Shown here in pieces: positions 18,000 through 28,400 of a stretch of 64,000 bases of DNA (the stretch's first letter is position 1; the number at the start of each line of letters is the position of its first letter). The translations under genes were made by a program, and so were the position numbers. Below the pieces are notes generated by a model. That model was not told where the DNA came from, did no database searches, and saw only the letters and a program-made list of their open reading frames with translations. The stretch is from Phytohabitans houttuyneae (GTDB lineage: Bacteria > Actinomycetota > Actinomycetes > Mycobacteriales > Micromonosporaceae): contig NZ_BLPF01000002.1 of the NCBI RefSeq assembly GCF_011764425.1, positions 310,001 through 374,000 on the forward strand. The letters run 5' to 3'.

Positions 18000-19682
18000 A
18001 TGCCAAGGATCGGCGTGCGGCCACTGCCTGCGGCGTTTTTCGGCCTCACCTGCCTCGTTTCAGTGGCCACAGTGGTGATCACCCTGGGCCTCGAACCGGT
18101 TTACGAGGTCGTCCTCTACCCGCTGCACACGGTGGCGTTCGGCCTGGCAGGCGCCCTGATCATCTCGAACCAACGCTCGAATCCGATCGGCTGGCTGCTC
18201 GGAGGACTGGGTTTCGAGGGGTCCTTGGTGGATTTCGCCGAGGGGTATGCGCACCACGCGAGCTGGCCGTGGGTGGTACCGATCGAGTGGTTTTCGAACT
18301 GGGCAAACACGCTGGGCATCGGGACGCTCGCCGTCATCCTGACGCTGTTTCCCGGCGGCCGAGGGCTGGGTCCGCGGCGGCGTGCGTTGGTGTGGACCGG
18401 CGTCGTCGCGATCGTGTTGATGACGGTGGGAGCGGCGTTCGGGCATTCCACGGATCCCAGGTTCGACTCCGGTTCAAACCCGTACGCGGTTGCGGGGCTG
18501 GAGCCGGTCCACCTCGCCGGGCAGGTGCTGTTCATCGTCGCGCTGCTGGCGGCGATCGGATCGCTCATCGCCCGGTTCCGCGGTGCGACCGGAGTCGAGC
18601 GTCAGCAGCTCAAGTGGGTCGCATACGTGGTCGGCGTGCTGGCCGTCGTGGGCCCGCTGGCCATCGTGGCCTTCGACGACAGCGCCCTGGTGCGTATCGC
18701 GATCGCGGTCGTCGCGGCCGCGCTGCCGTCGGCGATCTGTATCGCGATCCTGCGGTACCGGCTCTACGACGTCGACGTCATCGTCACCGGCACGCTCGTC
18801 TACGCGACGTTGACGGTCCTGCTCGCCGCCGGATACCTCGCGGCGACGCTCGTGCTGGGCGCCGCCCTCGGTGGCCGCTCGCCGTGGGTGATCGCTGGCG
18901 CGACGCTCGCCGTCGCGGCGGCGTTCCGCCCACTGCGGGCGCGGATCCAGGACGCCGTCGACCGGCGGTTCCGTCGCGCCCGCTACGACGCCCTGGCCCG
19001 CGTCGACGCGTTTCTCGATGACCTGCGCGTGGGGCGAGCGGACCCCGAGGCGCTCCAGCAGGTGCTGCGGGAGGTCATGTCGCAGCCGGACCTCGAACTG
19101 CGCTACCTCCTTCCCGGGGCGGCGCTGCGGATCGACGCCCAGGGGCGCGATGTCAGGACGGACGTGCCTGACGGCCGCGTCGAGCTGCTGGTCGAGCGGG
19201 CCGGCGTGCCCCTCGCGGTCGTCGTGCACACCGCGGCCGCCGCCGAACCCCGGCTGCACGAGGTGGTGGCACGCGCGCGACTGGCGATCGAGATCGCCAG
19301 GCTCCGCGCCGAGGTACGCCACCAGCTCATCGAGGTGCAGGCCTCGCGAGCCCGCATCGTCGCCGCGAGCTACCAGGAGCGCCGCCGCATCGAGCGGGAC
19401 CTGCACGACGGTGCGCAGCAGCGGTTGGTCAGCGTGGGTCTGGCGCTACGGCACGCCCAGTTCGAGCTCGGGGAGTCCCCGGTCGTCCGGACAATCGACG
19501 CCGCCATCGAACAGATCACCGTCGCCATCGCCGACCTGCGCGAACTCGCCAACGGTGTGCGGCCCGCGTCGCTTCGCGAGCTGGCCGGCCGGACACCGCT
19601 GCCGGTGGACGTGTACGCCGGTTGCGAACGGTTCCCGACCGACATCGAGGCGATCCCCAACCCTGCCTGGGCACCACATTGA
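18000..19682 (+). CDS. Sensor histidine kinase lacking its ATP-binding domain
   Basis: A 560-residue membrane protein. About seven to eight helices lead to a GAF-like/dimerisation region and the HisKA_3 phospho-acceptor box 'RRRIERDLHDGAQQRLVSVG'. The frame then runs 'ELANGVRPASLRELAGRTPL' and stops at 19682 after 'FPTDIEAIPNPAWAPH'. Compared with the family and the kinase at 20424, a short piece after 'RPAS' and the whole HATPase domain are missing. Only 13 bases separate the stop from the next start, so no hidden frame can supply it. It is likely an inactive remnant or a protein that must be phosphorylated in trans. ATG 18000 has no good ribosome site. Confidence 0.85.
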   Translation: MPRIGVRPLPAAFFGLTCLVSVATVVITLGLEPVYEVVLYPLHTVAFGLAGALIISNQRSNPIGWLLGGLGFEGSLVDFAEGYAHHASWPWVVPIEWFSNWANTLGIGTLAVILTLFPGGRGLGPRRRALVWTGVVAIVLMTVGAAFGHSTDPRFDSGSNPYAVAGLEPVHLAGQVLFIVALLAAIGSLIARFRGATGVERQQLKWVAYVVGVLAVVGPLAIVAFDDSALVRIAIAVVAAALPSAICIAILRYRLYDVDVIVTGTLVYATLTVLLAAGYLAATLVLGAALGGRSPWVIAGATLAVAAAFRPLRARIQDAVDRRFRRARYDALARVDAFLDDLRVGRADPEALQQVLREVMSQPDLELRYLLPGAALRIDAQGRDVRTDVPDGRVELLVERAGVPLAVVVHTAAAAEPRLHEVVARARLAIEIARLRAEVRHQLIEVQASRARIVAASYQERRRIERDLHDGAQQRLVSVGLALRHAQFELGESPVVRTIDAAIEQITVAIADLRELANGVRPASLRELAGRTPLPVDVYAGCERFPTDIEAIPNPAWAPH

Positions 19683-19695
19683 TCGCGGAGTTGCC

Positions 19696-20352
19696 GTGCG
19701 CGTGCTGATCGCCGAGGACCAGGTCCTGCTCCGCGAGGGTCTGGCGCGGCTGTTCGCCGACCGCGGCCACCAGGTCGTGGCCACCGTCGGCGACGCCGAA
19801 AACCTGCTGCCCACCGTCGAGAGCCACCGGCCCGACCTGGTCGTGGTGGACGTGCGGATGCCACCCACGTTCACCGACGAAGGCACCCGCGCCGCACGCG
19901 ACATCAAGCAGGCACATCCGGAGATCGGCGTGCTTGTGCTGTCCCAACACATCGACACCACGCACGCGATGGTCCTCATGAGCCGAACCGGTTTCGGGTA
20001 CCTGCTCAAGGACCGCGTCCTCGACGTGCACGACTTCCTCGCCGCGGCCCAGCGCGTCGCGGACGGCGGCTCGGCGCTGGACCCGAACGTCGTCGGCGCC
20101 CTCGTGCGGCCGCGTCCCAGCGACGACCCGCTCTTCGCACTGTCGGACCGGGAGCGGGAGGTGCTGGAGCTGATGGCCCAAGGGCTCAACAACCCGGCGA
20201 TCGCGCGGCGCCTGGTGGTCAGCGAGCGAACTGTCGAAGGGCACGTCCGCCACGTCCTCCTCAAGCTCGGCCTGGCCGAGTCCGACGACGGCCACCGCCG
20301 GGTCCTCGCGGTCCTCACCTACCTCCGCGCACCCCGGACCCGCCGTTCCTGA
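19696..20352 (+). CDS. LuxR/NarL-type response regulator
   Basis: A 218-residue regulator paired with the truncated kinase. The receiver has 'VLIAEDQVLLREGLARLFAD', the phospho-Asp in '[16 protein letters not shown]', 'VLVLSQH' and the Lys in 'YLLKDRVLD'. The LuxR domain is 'LSDREREVLELMAQGLNNPAI' and 'RTVEGHVRHVLLKLGL'. GTG 19696 has GGAG at 19687-19690. It belongs to the same subfamily as the regulator at 22174. Confidence 0.94.
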   Translation: MRVLIAEDQVLLREGLARLFADRGHQVVATVGDAENLLPTVESHRPDLVVVDVRMPPTFTDEGTRAARDIKQAHPEIGVLVLSQHIDTTHAMVLMSRTGFGYLLKDRVLDVHDFLAAAQRVADGGSALDPNVVGALVRPRPSDDPLFALSDREREVLELMAQGLNNPAIARRLVVSERTVEGHVRHVLLKLGLAESDDGHRRVLAVLTYLRAPRTRRS

Positions 20353-20423
20353 GGAAAGCCGTCCCGCGCACACAGTCTTCTATGTGACTCAACGCGGACT
20401 TCGCGGGGCAGATCGGGCAGCCT

Positions 20424-22163
20424 GTGAGGGTGAGGGCCGGGCGGGGCGTGGTGCACACGCTTGTCGCTGCGGGTGTGCTGCTCGCAGCGGTCGTGCTCCC
20501 GTGCAAGGCGGTCGACGTCGAGCACTCGGTATGGGAGAGCGTCTTCACCGGGTTCAGCGGCCTGCTCTTCCTCGGAGCGGGCGCGGTGGCGCACCACCGC
20601 CGGCCGGACAACCGGGTCGGGCTGTTGATGGTGCTCGTCGGCGTCGGCTGGTTCGCCGAAGACGTGCGCTTCATTCCGTTCGCGCTGACCCACACGCTCG
20701 GCCTGATGCTCAGCACCGCGTCGAGCGGGTTCCTGGCTCACCTCGTGCTCGCGTTTCCGACCGGCCGGCTGGGCTCGCGGCCGCTGCAGTGGCTCGTGGC
20801 CGCCGCCTACGTGGCGGTCTTCGGGCTGACCCCGCTGGGCGCGCTCTTCCAGGACGTGTCCCACATCGGCCCGGACTACCAGCGCAACCTGCTGTTCATC
20901 GACTCGCCGGCGATGCTGGCCGCGGTGGCAGCGGTGGTGGCCGCGATCGGTGCGTCGGTGGCCGGCGCCGTGGCTGGAGTGCTCGTCTGGCGGTGGGTGC
21001 GGGCCACGCCACCGCAGCGCCGCCTGGTCGGGCCGGTGCTGCTCACGTTCCTCCTCGGCGGTGCGGCATCCGCGACCGGCAACGCGTTGAGCCAGTTCGA
21101 CGCGGTGCGCATCGGCGCGCTCACGGTGTACAAAGTGGCCTTTTGTGTCTTGCCTTTGGTCTTTCTCGCCGGCGTCCTGCGCGTGCGGCTGGGCCGGACC
21201 GCGGTCGCCGAGCTGCTCGTCGACCTGCAGCGGCCGCTGTCGCCGGCGGAGCTGCGCGACCGCCTCGCCGCTGCCCTCGGCGACCCCACCCTCCAGGTTG
21301 GATACTGGCGGCCGGACGCCACCGAGCTTGTCGACGCGGCGGGCGCGCCGCTGCCGCTGCCGCCACCGGGCAGCGGCCGGACAGTGACCTATGTGGACCG
21401 CGCGGGCCAGCGGGTCGCCGCGCTGCTGCACGACGCGGCGCTGTGCGAAGACGGCCACGTGCTGCGGGCGGTGACCGCGGCTGCCGGCCTGACGCTGGAA
21501 AACCAGCGGCTGACCGCCGAGGTGCGGGCGCAGCTCGGCGAGGTCCGGGCGTCAAGGGCGCGGATCGTCACCGCGGTCACCGAGGAGCGCCGCCGCATGG
21601 AGCGCGACCTGCACGACGGCGTGCAGCAGCACGTGGTGGCGGCCGCGATCGGCATCCGCGCCGTCGAGAGCCAGCTGGGCTCGGAGACCGGCGACGGCGC
21701 ACGCGTGCTGCTGCGGGCCTGTGGCGAAGGGCTGGACACCGCGCTGTCCGACCTGCGGTCGCTGGCCCGAGGCATACACCCGGCGATCCTGAGCGAAGAC
21801 GGCCTGGTCGCCGCCCTCCAGTCCCTTGTCGAGCGGATGCACGCGCCGGTCGAGCTGGCGGCGGCCGAGATCCCCCGGCTGCCGCTGGCGGTCGAGGCCA
21901 CCGCCTACTTCGTCGTGGCCGAGGCGGTGACCAACGCGATGAAGCACGCCCACGCCGACCGGATCCGGATCACCGTCGAGCCCGCGCGGGGCGCTATCCG
22001 CGTGACGGTGGACGACGACGGCATCGGTGGTGCGGCCGTCACCGCGGGCTCGGGCCTGCTGGGGCTTGCCGACCGGGTACGCGCGCTCGACGGCGACCTG
22101 TCCGTGCGGAGCCTGCCGGGGCAAGGCACTACGGTTACCGCGATCCTGCCCGCCGGAGCATGA
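20424..22163 (+). CDS. Sensor histidine kinase (intact paralogue of the 18000 kinase)
   Basis: About 579 residues. Multiple N-terminal membrane helices and a linker with GAF-like character precede the His box '[20 protein letters not shown]' and '[20 protein letters not shown]'. A complete HATPase domain follows, with '[12 protein letters not shown]', 'VDDDGIGG' and '[11 protein letters not shown]'. The layout matches the truncated kinase at 18000, so the two pairs look like a tandem duplication. The start could be GTG 20424 or GTG 20430. It is ten bases upstream of its regulator. Confidence 0.92.
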   Translation: MRVRAGRGVVHTLVAAGVLLAAVVLPCKAVDVEHSVWESVFTGFSGLLFLGAGAVAHHRRPDNRVGLLMVLVGVGWFAEDVRFIPFALTHTLGLMLSTASSGFLAHLVLAFPTGRLGSRPLQWLVAAAYVAVFGLTPLGALFQDVSHIGPDYQRNLLFIDSPAMLAAVAAVVAAIGASVAGAVAGVLVWRWVRATPPQRRLVGPVLLTFLLGGAASATGNALSQFDAVRIGALTVYKVAFCVLPLVFLAGVLRVRLGRTAVAELLVDLQRPLSPAELRDRLAAALGDPTLQVGYWRPDATELVDAAGAPLPLPPPGSGRTVTYVDRAGQRVAALLHDAALCEDGHVLRAVTAAAGLTLENQRLTAEVRAQLGEVRASRARIVTAVTEERRRMERDLHDGVQQHVVAAAIGIRAVESQLGSETGDGARVLLRACGEGLDTALSDLRSLARGIHPAILSEDGLVAALQSLVERMHAPVELAAAEIPRLPLAVEATAYFVVAEAVTNAMKHAHADRIRITVEPARGAIRVTVDDDGIGGAAVTAGSGLLGLADRVRALDGDLSVRSLPGQGTTVTAILPAGA

Positions 22164-22173
22164 GGGAGCGCGC

Positions 22174-22854
22174 GTGACGACCAGGGTCGTGCTCGCCGAC
22201 GACGCGGCACTCGTCCGCACGGCGATCGGCGTCCTGCTGCGGCAGCACGGGTTCGACGTGGTCGCGGAGGTGGGGGACCGGCCGGCGCTGTGGGACGCGG
22301 TGGCCTCGGCGCGGCCCGACGTGGCCGTGGTCGACGTGCGGATGCCGCCCACGAACCGCCTCGAAGGGCTCGAGGCGGCTATCGACATCCGGGCCACCTA
22401 TCCCGCGGTCGGGGTACTGGTGCTCTCGCAGTACCTGGAGTCGCGGTACCTGACCACGCTGCTCGGCGACAGCGCCCGCGGCGTCGGATACCTGCTGAAG
22501 GAGCGGGTCGGCGGCGCGGCCGACTTCGTCGACGCGGTCCGGCGGGTGGCGGCCGGCGGCTGCGCGGTCGACCCCGAAGTGGTCTCGCTGATGCTGGCCG
22601 GCCGGCGCAGCGACGACCCGCTGCAGCGGCTCACCGCGCGCGAGCGGGAGGTGCTGGCCCTGATGGCGGAGGGACGCTCCAACCAGGCGATCGGCGACCG
22701 GCTCTTCCTGACCCCCAAGACGGTGGAGTCGCACGTGCGCAGCATCTTCCTGCGCCTGGACCTCCCGCCCGAGCCGGAAAGCCACCGGCGCGTGCGCGCG
22801 GTGCTCGCCTACCTGCGACCCGCCGCGCCTACCCGGCCCGCAGCAGGCTCCTGA
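22174..22854 (+). CDS. LuxR/NarL-type response regulator
   Basis: A 226-residue partner of the 20424 kinase. Receiver motifs: '[18 protein letters not shown]', '[16 protein letters not shown]', '[10 protein letters not shown]' and 'YLLKERVGG'. LuxR domain: '[21 protein letters not shown]' and '[16 protein letters not shown]'. GTG 22174 follows GAGGGAG. The 3' end overlaps the convergent receiver-only gene by 26 bases. Confidence 0.95.
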   Translation: MTTRVVLADDAALVRTAIGVLLRQHGFDVVAEVGDRPALWDAVASARPDVAVVDVRMPPTNRLEGLEAAIDIRATYPAVGVLVLSQYLESRYLTTLLGDSARGVGYLLKERVGGAADFVDAVRRVAAGGCAVDPEVVSLMLAGRRSDDPLQRLTAREREVLALMAEGRSNQAIGDRLFLTPKTVESHVRSIFLRLDLPPEPESHRRVRAVLAYLRPAAPTRPAAGS

Positions 22855-23248
22855 GCGCCTGCGCGGTCAGCGCCGACTTGGTGAGAAACCCGGCGGCCCC
22901 GCAGCCGTCGAGCTTCGTGCCGTAGTCCGCCGCCGCGCGTACCGAGCAGAGCACCACCCGGGTCGTCAGGCCCGCCGCCCGTACCGACCGGAGCACCGCG
23001 AACCCGTCCGTGTCCGGAAGCTCCACGTCGAGCAGCACCACGTCCGGCGCCAGCGCGGCGATCACGATGAGCGCGTCGGCGCCGGTGGCCGCCTCGCCCA
23101 GGACGCGGAACCCGCCGGCGGCCAGGAGCACCGCGGCCATCGTCCGGAAACCGGCGTGGTCGTCCACGACCACCACGGTGGTCGGTTCGCCGGCTCGCGC
23201 TCCTTGTCCGATGACACCAGCCTGGTCACATCCGCCGGCCGCACACAT
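22829..23248 (-). CDS. Stand-alone receiver-domain protein
   Basis: A 139-residue CheY-like protein with no output domain. It has '[20 protein letters not shown]', the phospho-Asp in '[14 protein letters not shown]', 'VLCSVR' and Lys in 'GFLTKSAL'. All phosphorylation residues are present, so it could act as a phosphate sink or a protein-interaction switch for the neighbouring kinases (inference). ATG 23248 is chosen over ATG 23281, which would leave little room for the divergent GTPase promoter. No convincing ribosome site is seen for either. Confidence 0.8.
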   Translation of the reverse strand: MCAAGGCDQAGVIGQGARAGEPTTVVVVDDHAGFRTMAAVLLAAGGFRVLGEAATGADALIVIAALAPDVVLLDVELPDTDGFAVLRSVRAAGLTTRVVLCSVRAAADYGTKLDGCGAAGFLTKSALTAQALRSLLRAG

Positions 23249-23298
23249 CAGGGCCCGCCCTGATGTATCGCGGCCGTCCACTGCCGAGCATCGTACGC

Positions 23299-24564
23299 AT
23301 GGCCTTCCTGCTCGTCCTGTCGCTGCTGGCCCTGGCCGGCCTCATGGTCACGCTCACCGGCCGCCACATGCGCCGGCGCCGGCAGGTGCGCGCCTTTCCC
23401 GAGCTGCCGACACCGACGTTCAAGGTGGTGGCGCTGGGCAACAGCGGCTCCGGCAAGACGGTCCTGCTGGCCAGCCTCTTCTACCAGTTCCGGGCGCGCC
23501 CCGGCCGCCCGTACTACCTCGACACCGACGCCTCCACCCGGGTCATGCTCGGCAACCTGCTGTCCACAGTGGTCGACCCGACCGAGCCCTGGCCGAGCGC
23601 CACCCGGCGCGACGGCACCCGCACCTACCGCTTCGACTGCGTCACGCAGGTCGAGGAGAAGCCGACGACGGCGTTCACGATCGAGTACCTGGACTACGCC
23701 GGCGAGATCTTCGAGCTGCTCGGCGCCGGCGACACCGCCCTGGACGACCTGGTCGGCAAGGTCATGGCGGCGGACGCCCTGATCGGCGTGCTTGACGGCC
23801 GCCGCGTGCTGCAGTTCCTGCGCGGCCAGGCGCAGGGCCGGGCCTACCTCATCGCGAAGATCGCGGTGATGGTCCAGCTGATGGCCAGGGCCCGGTGCGC
23901 CGTCTACCTCGTCATCTCCAAGTGGGACCTGGTGCGCGACTTCGGCGAACCAGCCGGGTCGGACGACCGGGCCCGGCTGGACGCCGTGGTCAAGGCGCTG
24001 ATGACCGTCGAGCACATCAGTGACCTGGTCCGCTCGCGCACCACCGTCCGGCTGATCCCGGTCAGCGCGGTCGGCTCCGGATTCGCCCGCCTCGACGAGT
24101 CGACCGGCGTGGTCACCAAGCGTCCCGACGGCACGTTCGCGCCGTACAATGTGGACATTCCGGTTGCCGCGATCATCCCGGACCTCTTCACCCGCGTGCG
24201 GCAGAGCATCGACAGCCAGCTCGTCGGGGCCATCGAGAGCGAGTACCGGGTGCGGCGGCGGCACACGCCCGACGAGCTGGTCAGCGAGATCGGGGCGTTC
24301 CTGCTCCGGCCCGCCGGCGTCGCCATGCGCGCCACGCTCGACAGCGTCATGAGCCGCCCGTACAGCAACGAGCTCGTGGGCATGATGCTCGACTGGATCG
24401 CCCGGCCCAGCCAGCACAAGGCCGCCGAGCTTGCCGCGTTCCGCGCCGAGTCGCACCGCCAGGCGTACACGCTGCTCGAAGCGCGCACCGTCGTCCTCGA
24501 CGACTTCCAGCGGATGCTGCACCGGCTCGAGCACGACCTGCCGGCATCGGTGCTGTCCCGATGA
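23299..24564 (+). CDS. Membrane-anchored P-loop GTPase-like protein
   Basis: A 421-residue protein with an N-terminal helix ('FLLVLSLLALAGLMVTL') and an Arg-rich stop (RRRR), then a TRAFAC-like GTPase domain. Walker A is GNSGSGKT (about 47-54), a switch II-like DxAG sits in 'IEYLDYAGEIFE' and the specificity motif appears as 'VISKWD' in place of NKxD. It may belong to the double-GTPase (DO-GTPase2) group described in actinobacterial conflict systems, but I hold that loosely. It is first in an operon: the next ORF overlaps its stop by four bases. ATG 23299 is chosen over GTG/ATG further upstream because it begins right at the helix. Confidence 0.75.
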   Translation: MAFLLVLSLLALAGLMVTLTGRHMRRRRQVRAFPELPTPTFKVVALGNSGSGKTVLLASLFYQFRARPGRPYYLDTDASTRVMLGNLLSTVVDPTEPWPSATRRDGTRTYRFDCVTQVEEKPTTAFTIEYLDYAGEIFELLGAGDTALDDLVGKVMAADALIGVLDGRRVLQFLRGQAQGRAYLIAKIAVMVQLMARARCAVYLVISKWDLVRDFGEPAGSDDRARLDAVVKALMTVEHISDLVRSRTTVRLIPVSAVGSGFARLDESTGVVTKRPDGTFAPYNVDIPVAAIIPDLFTRVRQSIDSQLVGAIESEYRVRRRHTPDELVSEIGAFLLRPAGVAMRATLDSVMSRPYSNELVGMMLDWIARPSQHKAAELAAFRAESHRQAYTLLEARTVVLDDFQRMLHRLEHDLPASVLSR

Positions 24565-25406
24565 GCAGCGGCTGGGCCTTCCTGGTGGCGCGGGGCCGCC
24601 GGCAGGGTTTCCGGGCCCGCCTCGTGCCCGCGGTGCTCGCCGAGCACGGCCTCGCCGGCCTGCTGGAGGAGAACCGCTCCGCCGACACCCCCATCGGCCG
24701 GGTCACGCTCGTCACGCGTACCCACCGGATCCGGCCACAGGACATCGGTAGCGCGAGCGTGCTGGACGAGCACGGCCGCCCCCTCGAGATCAGCTACGGG
24801 TTCGTGCACCTCGGCGCCCCGCATCCGGCCGCCGAGGAGGCCGGCCTCGCCACCGCGTACGCCCAGGCGCTCGATACGTACCGGCGCCTGCTCGCCGACG
24901 AGACGGGCTTCGAGACCGAGGTCTCGGCGCCGTTCGCGCTGCCGGTCGCGCCCCTTGCGGCGACGACCGCGGTGCGGCCGCCGGGCCGGGCCCGGATCGC
25001 CGCCGGGTTCGCCGCCGCGGGCCTGCTCGCCGCCGTCCTGGTCGCCGTCTTTGCCGTGGTACGCGGCGACCCGCCGGACGACGACCTGAACGGCACCTGG
25101 CAGGCGGAGACATTCGCGGTCACCGTCACGTGCGGCCCAGGGTGTCCCGTCCCGGCGGGCACCCCGATCGGCACGGCGCGTGCCGCCGCCTGCACATATC
25201 GGCTCGTCCTCGCACAGCCGGCCGGCGATGGCATCCGGGCCGCCGCCAGCCGCACGGCGGGGGAGGCCTGCCTGGCCGACGGCCTGCTCTCGCTGCGCCG
25301 CACGGACGACGACCGCGCGAGCCTGGAATGGCGCGACACCTCCGGCACGCTGCTGGCAGAGGCCACCCTCCGCGTTCAGCCCGGCCCCGCCGATCCGACG
25401 CAATGA
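24561..25406 (+). CDS. Single-pass membrane protein of unknown function, GTPase operon
   Basis: A 281-residue protein that I cannot assign to a family. Residues 1-145 look cytoplasmic and mixed alpha/beta ('WAFLVARGRRQGFRARLVP'). One membrane helix spans about 147-168 ('GFAAAGLLAAVLVAVFAVV'). The remaining ~110 residues are beta-rich with four Cys and an opening 'DDDLNGTWQAE', somewhat like a lipocalin-type barrel. The start overlaps the GTPase stop (ATGA) and the stop is 13 bases before the LGFP-repeat gene, so the three should be made together. A membrane-spanning link between the GTPase and an outside signal is possible (inference). Confidence 0.72.
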   Translation: MSSGWAFLVARGRRQGFRARLVPAVLAEHGLAGLLEENRSADTPIGRVTLVTRTHRIRPQDIGSASVLDEHGRPLEISYGFVHLGAPHPAAEEAGLATAYAQALDTYRRLLADETGFETEVSAPFALPVAPLAATTAVRPPGRARIAAGFAAAGLLAAVLVAVFAVVRGDPPDDDLNGTWQAETFAVTVTCGPGCPVPAGTPIGTARAAACTYRLVLAQPAGDGIRAAASRTAGEACLADGLLSLRRTDDDRASLEWRDTSGTLLAEATLRVQPGPADPTQ

Positions 25407-25419
25407 GGAGTTGAGGTCC

Positions 25420-28400
25420 ATGACCACCTGCGTACACGACGCCGTCGGCCTGATCGGCGACCGCTGGCGGGAGACCGGTGCGGAGCTCGGGCCGCTGGGC
25501 TGCCCGCTCGGCCCGGAGGCCGACGACGGTGCCGGCAACCGGGTCCAGGTGTTCGAACGCGGCGAGATCGCCTGGTGCCCCAGGCAGGACATGGTCGTCA
25601 CGTGTTACCGGCTGCGCGACTACGCCTGCTTCGAGTGGCAGCTCGCCAGCGAGCACTACCACTACGAGTGGTGGCAGTTCGAGGCGTTCATCGACGGTCG
25701 CCGGCTGGGCCGGTCGGCTTCGCTGTTCACGTACGACGGCGACGTGCCGCACCGGCAGCGGCGCGGTCGCATGCCCATGCGGATCCAGAGCGCGGGCCGC
25801 TACGAGTTCGAGATCCGCGGCTGCGACGACCCCGACGGCGACCGCTGCGAACAGGGCTGGACGAAGCGGATCGGGTTCACCGTCGGCCACCGCGACGGCA
25901 ACCCGTTTCCCGACGACGCGCCCGTCGACGGTCTGATCGCGGACCGATGGCACCTCTACGACGCCTGGGACGGCCCGCTCGGCCGGCCCACCGGTCCCGC
26001 GGTCACGACCGCGGAAGGCGCGCGGCAGCAGACGTTCACGAATGGGCAGATCAGCGTCGACCCGCGGTTCGGCGACCTGGCCACGGTCCTCTACACCGAC
26101 CGGGAGGCCGTCTTCTTCACCTGGGGACCGGCCTCCTACCCGGAAGCGGGCGGCATGCGCCCGACCCACTACCGGGTCGACTGGCACCGGGAGCAGGGCG
26201 AGCCCGTCGTCGCGTACCTGGAGCCCGACGACGCGTGGGTCGAGTTCAGCTGCGGCGGCTACCAGCTGCGGGACGGCCTGCCGGCCGGCCGTCAGGAGCT
26301 GCGGCTGTTTCCCGGCCTGCCCGACTCGCCGTACGGCGAGGTGGGACCGGCCCAGCCGGTGCCGTCGGTACTGTTCCAGCCGAGGCCGGGCGGGGTGGAT
26401 CTGGGTCCGGCCGCGCTCGGTGGCACACCGGCGGCGGCCGTGGCCACCGACGCGGCACGCATCCGGGCGGTGGTGGACGCCTTCGCGGCCAGCGGCACCG
26501 TGCTGCCGTCGAAGCAGCTGTACCACAACGAGGACCTCGGCGCGCTGCTCGTGGCCCACCTGCAGGCGGTGCGCGACCACGGCGACGGCCGCTACACGGT
26601 GCCCGGCGGCTGGCTGCCCACCGCGACGATGGTCAACGAGGCGCTCCTCAACCTGCGGCCGACCTCGGTCGGCACCGACAGCGACAAGGATCTCAGCGAC
26701 CTGCAGTGGGTGTACTGCCGGAAGATCAATGGCGAGTACGACACCCTGCTCAAGCACCTCGTCGCGATCGCCTACCGCTACGACGACCTGCTCCAGCCGC
26801 GGGTCCGCGCGCACCTGCTGGACTGGCTGCTGTCGGTGCGCGGCCGGCACGACGAGGCTGTGATGACCAAGCAGCTGTGCTGCAACTGGTCCGAGCTCGG
26901 CGCCGCGGCGGTCGCGGCTGCCGGGATCTTCCTCGGCCCGATCGTGCTGCCGGGCCTGGGTGGGCCGCCGTGCATCCCGATCCCCGAGTCGGAAAACCAT
27001 GTGCTGCTCATCGAGAGCAGTCGCTACCTCACCAACCAGCTCCTGCACCGGCGGGACCCGGCCGTGGACTTCGACAACGGCGCCAACGGCTTTCGGCAGT
27101 GGATGCTCAACTACCTGCAGGTCGCGGCGCGACACGACTTCCTGGAGTTCAACGCGCGGCCGTACCTGCGGTACACGTTCAACGCGCTGCTGAACCTGGC
27201 CGAGTTCGCCGACGACGAGGTGTCGACCGCGGCGCAGCTCCTGCTGGACTACCTGACGGTGAAGTTCGCGGTGTCCAGCAGCAGGCTGCGGCGGCTCGGG
27301 CCGTTCCGCAGGCTGCGGGATCAGTCCTACGCCGAGGACCCGGTCGGTCTCAACGATCTCTACGGCAGGGACGCCGACGAGATGACCGCCTTCTTCCACC
27401 ACTACACCGGACCGCCGCCGCTGGCCGATGGCAGCCCCGGCAAGCACATCCCGCACTGGTGGTTCATCGAGTGCCTGCTCGCCGGGCTGGCACCGTACCG
27501 GCCGCCGGTAGCCGCCTACGTCCTCGCACTGGACGAGACGTGGACCGGCACCCACTCCTTCCACCTCGGGCTGCGCCCCCCGATCCCGGCCGGCGAACAG
27601 GCCGACGCCGGTGTCGAGAGCTACTACCGCTCGCCGTCGTTCCTGCTGACCTCCGGCGGGATCTTCCTCAACAGCGGCTACGCCAACGACGGGATCGCCA
27701 AGTACAAGAACGCGGCCATGCCACAGCCGATCACGCTGCTGCCCACCGGTGGCGCCCTGACCTTCGACCAGCTCATCCGCCTCGACGTGTGGCCGGACGT
27801 GCGCAGCGGCGTCAACACCGCGGCGTTTCACGGGTTCGCGTGCGGCGCCAACCTGCACATCCCCGCGTGGCTCAAGGACCCGGCCACGCCGTTGCAGGGC
27901 TGGTACACGTTCAACCTGGACGCCGACCGGCCCGAGCACGGCAACCTCGGCCTGTACGTCGCCGCACTCGTCACCGCGCCCGCCGAGATCTACGACGAAG
28001 GCCAGCCGTCCAGCGCGTGGCCGACCAACTGGGCGTTCTTCTACGCCGTAGAGGCCACGAGCATGCCTTCCTTCGAGGAGTTCGAGCGGCGCACGATCGA
28101 GGACAACCGCGACCTGATCCCGGGCGACTCCTCGAGCCTGCGCGCCGGCGTCGACTACGTCTTCAACGCCCCCGACGGCAAGCGGATCGAGTTCGTCATC
28201 GCCCCGTCCTCGGACCGCCAGTTCGGCGAGCGGTTCGCCAAGGGCGACCGGTACTCGATGCGCATTCGACGCGTCGGCAACGCGACCGCGCCGGCGGACC
28301 TGCAGCAGCTGCCGCTGGCGGCGGGGAGTTCCTGTGGTCCGTCGGGCACACCGGCCGCTTCGAGTTCATCTACCCGGGCTGCCTGGACACTCCACGGGTC

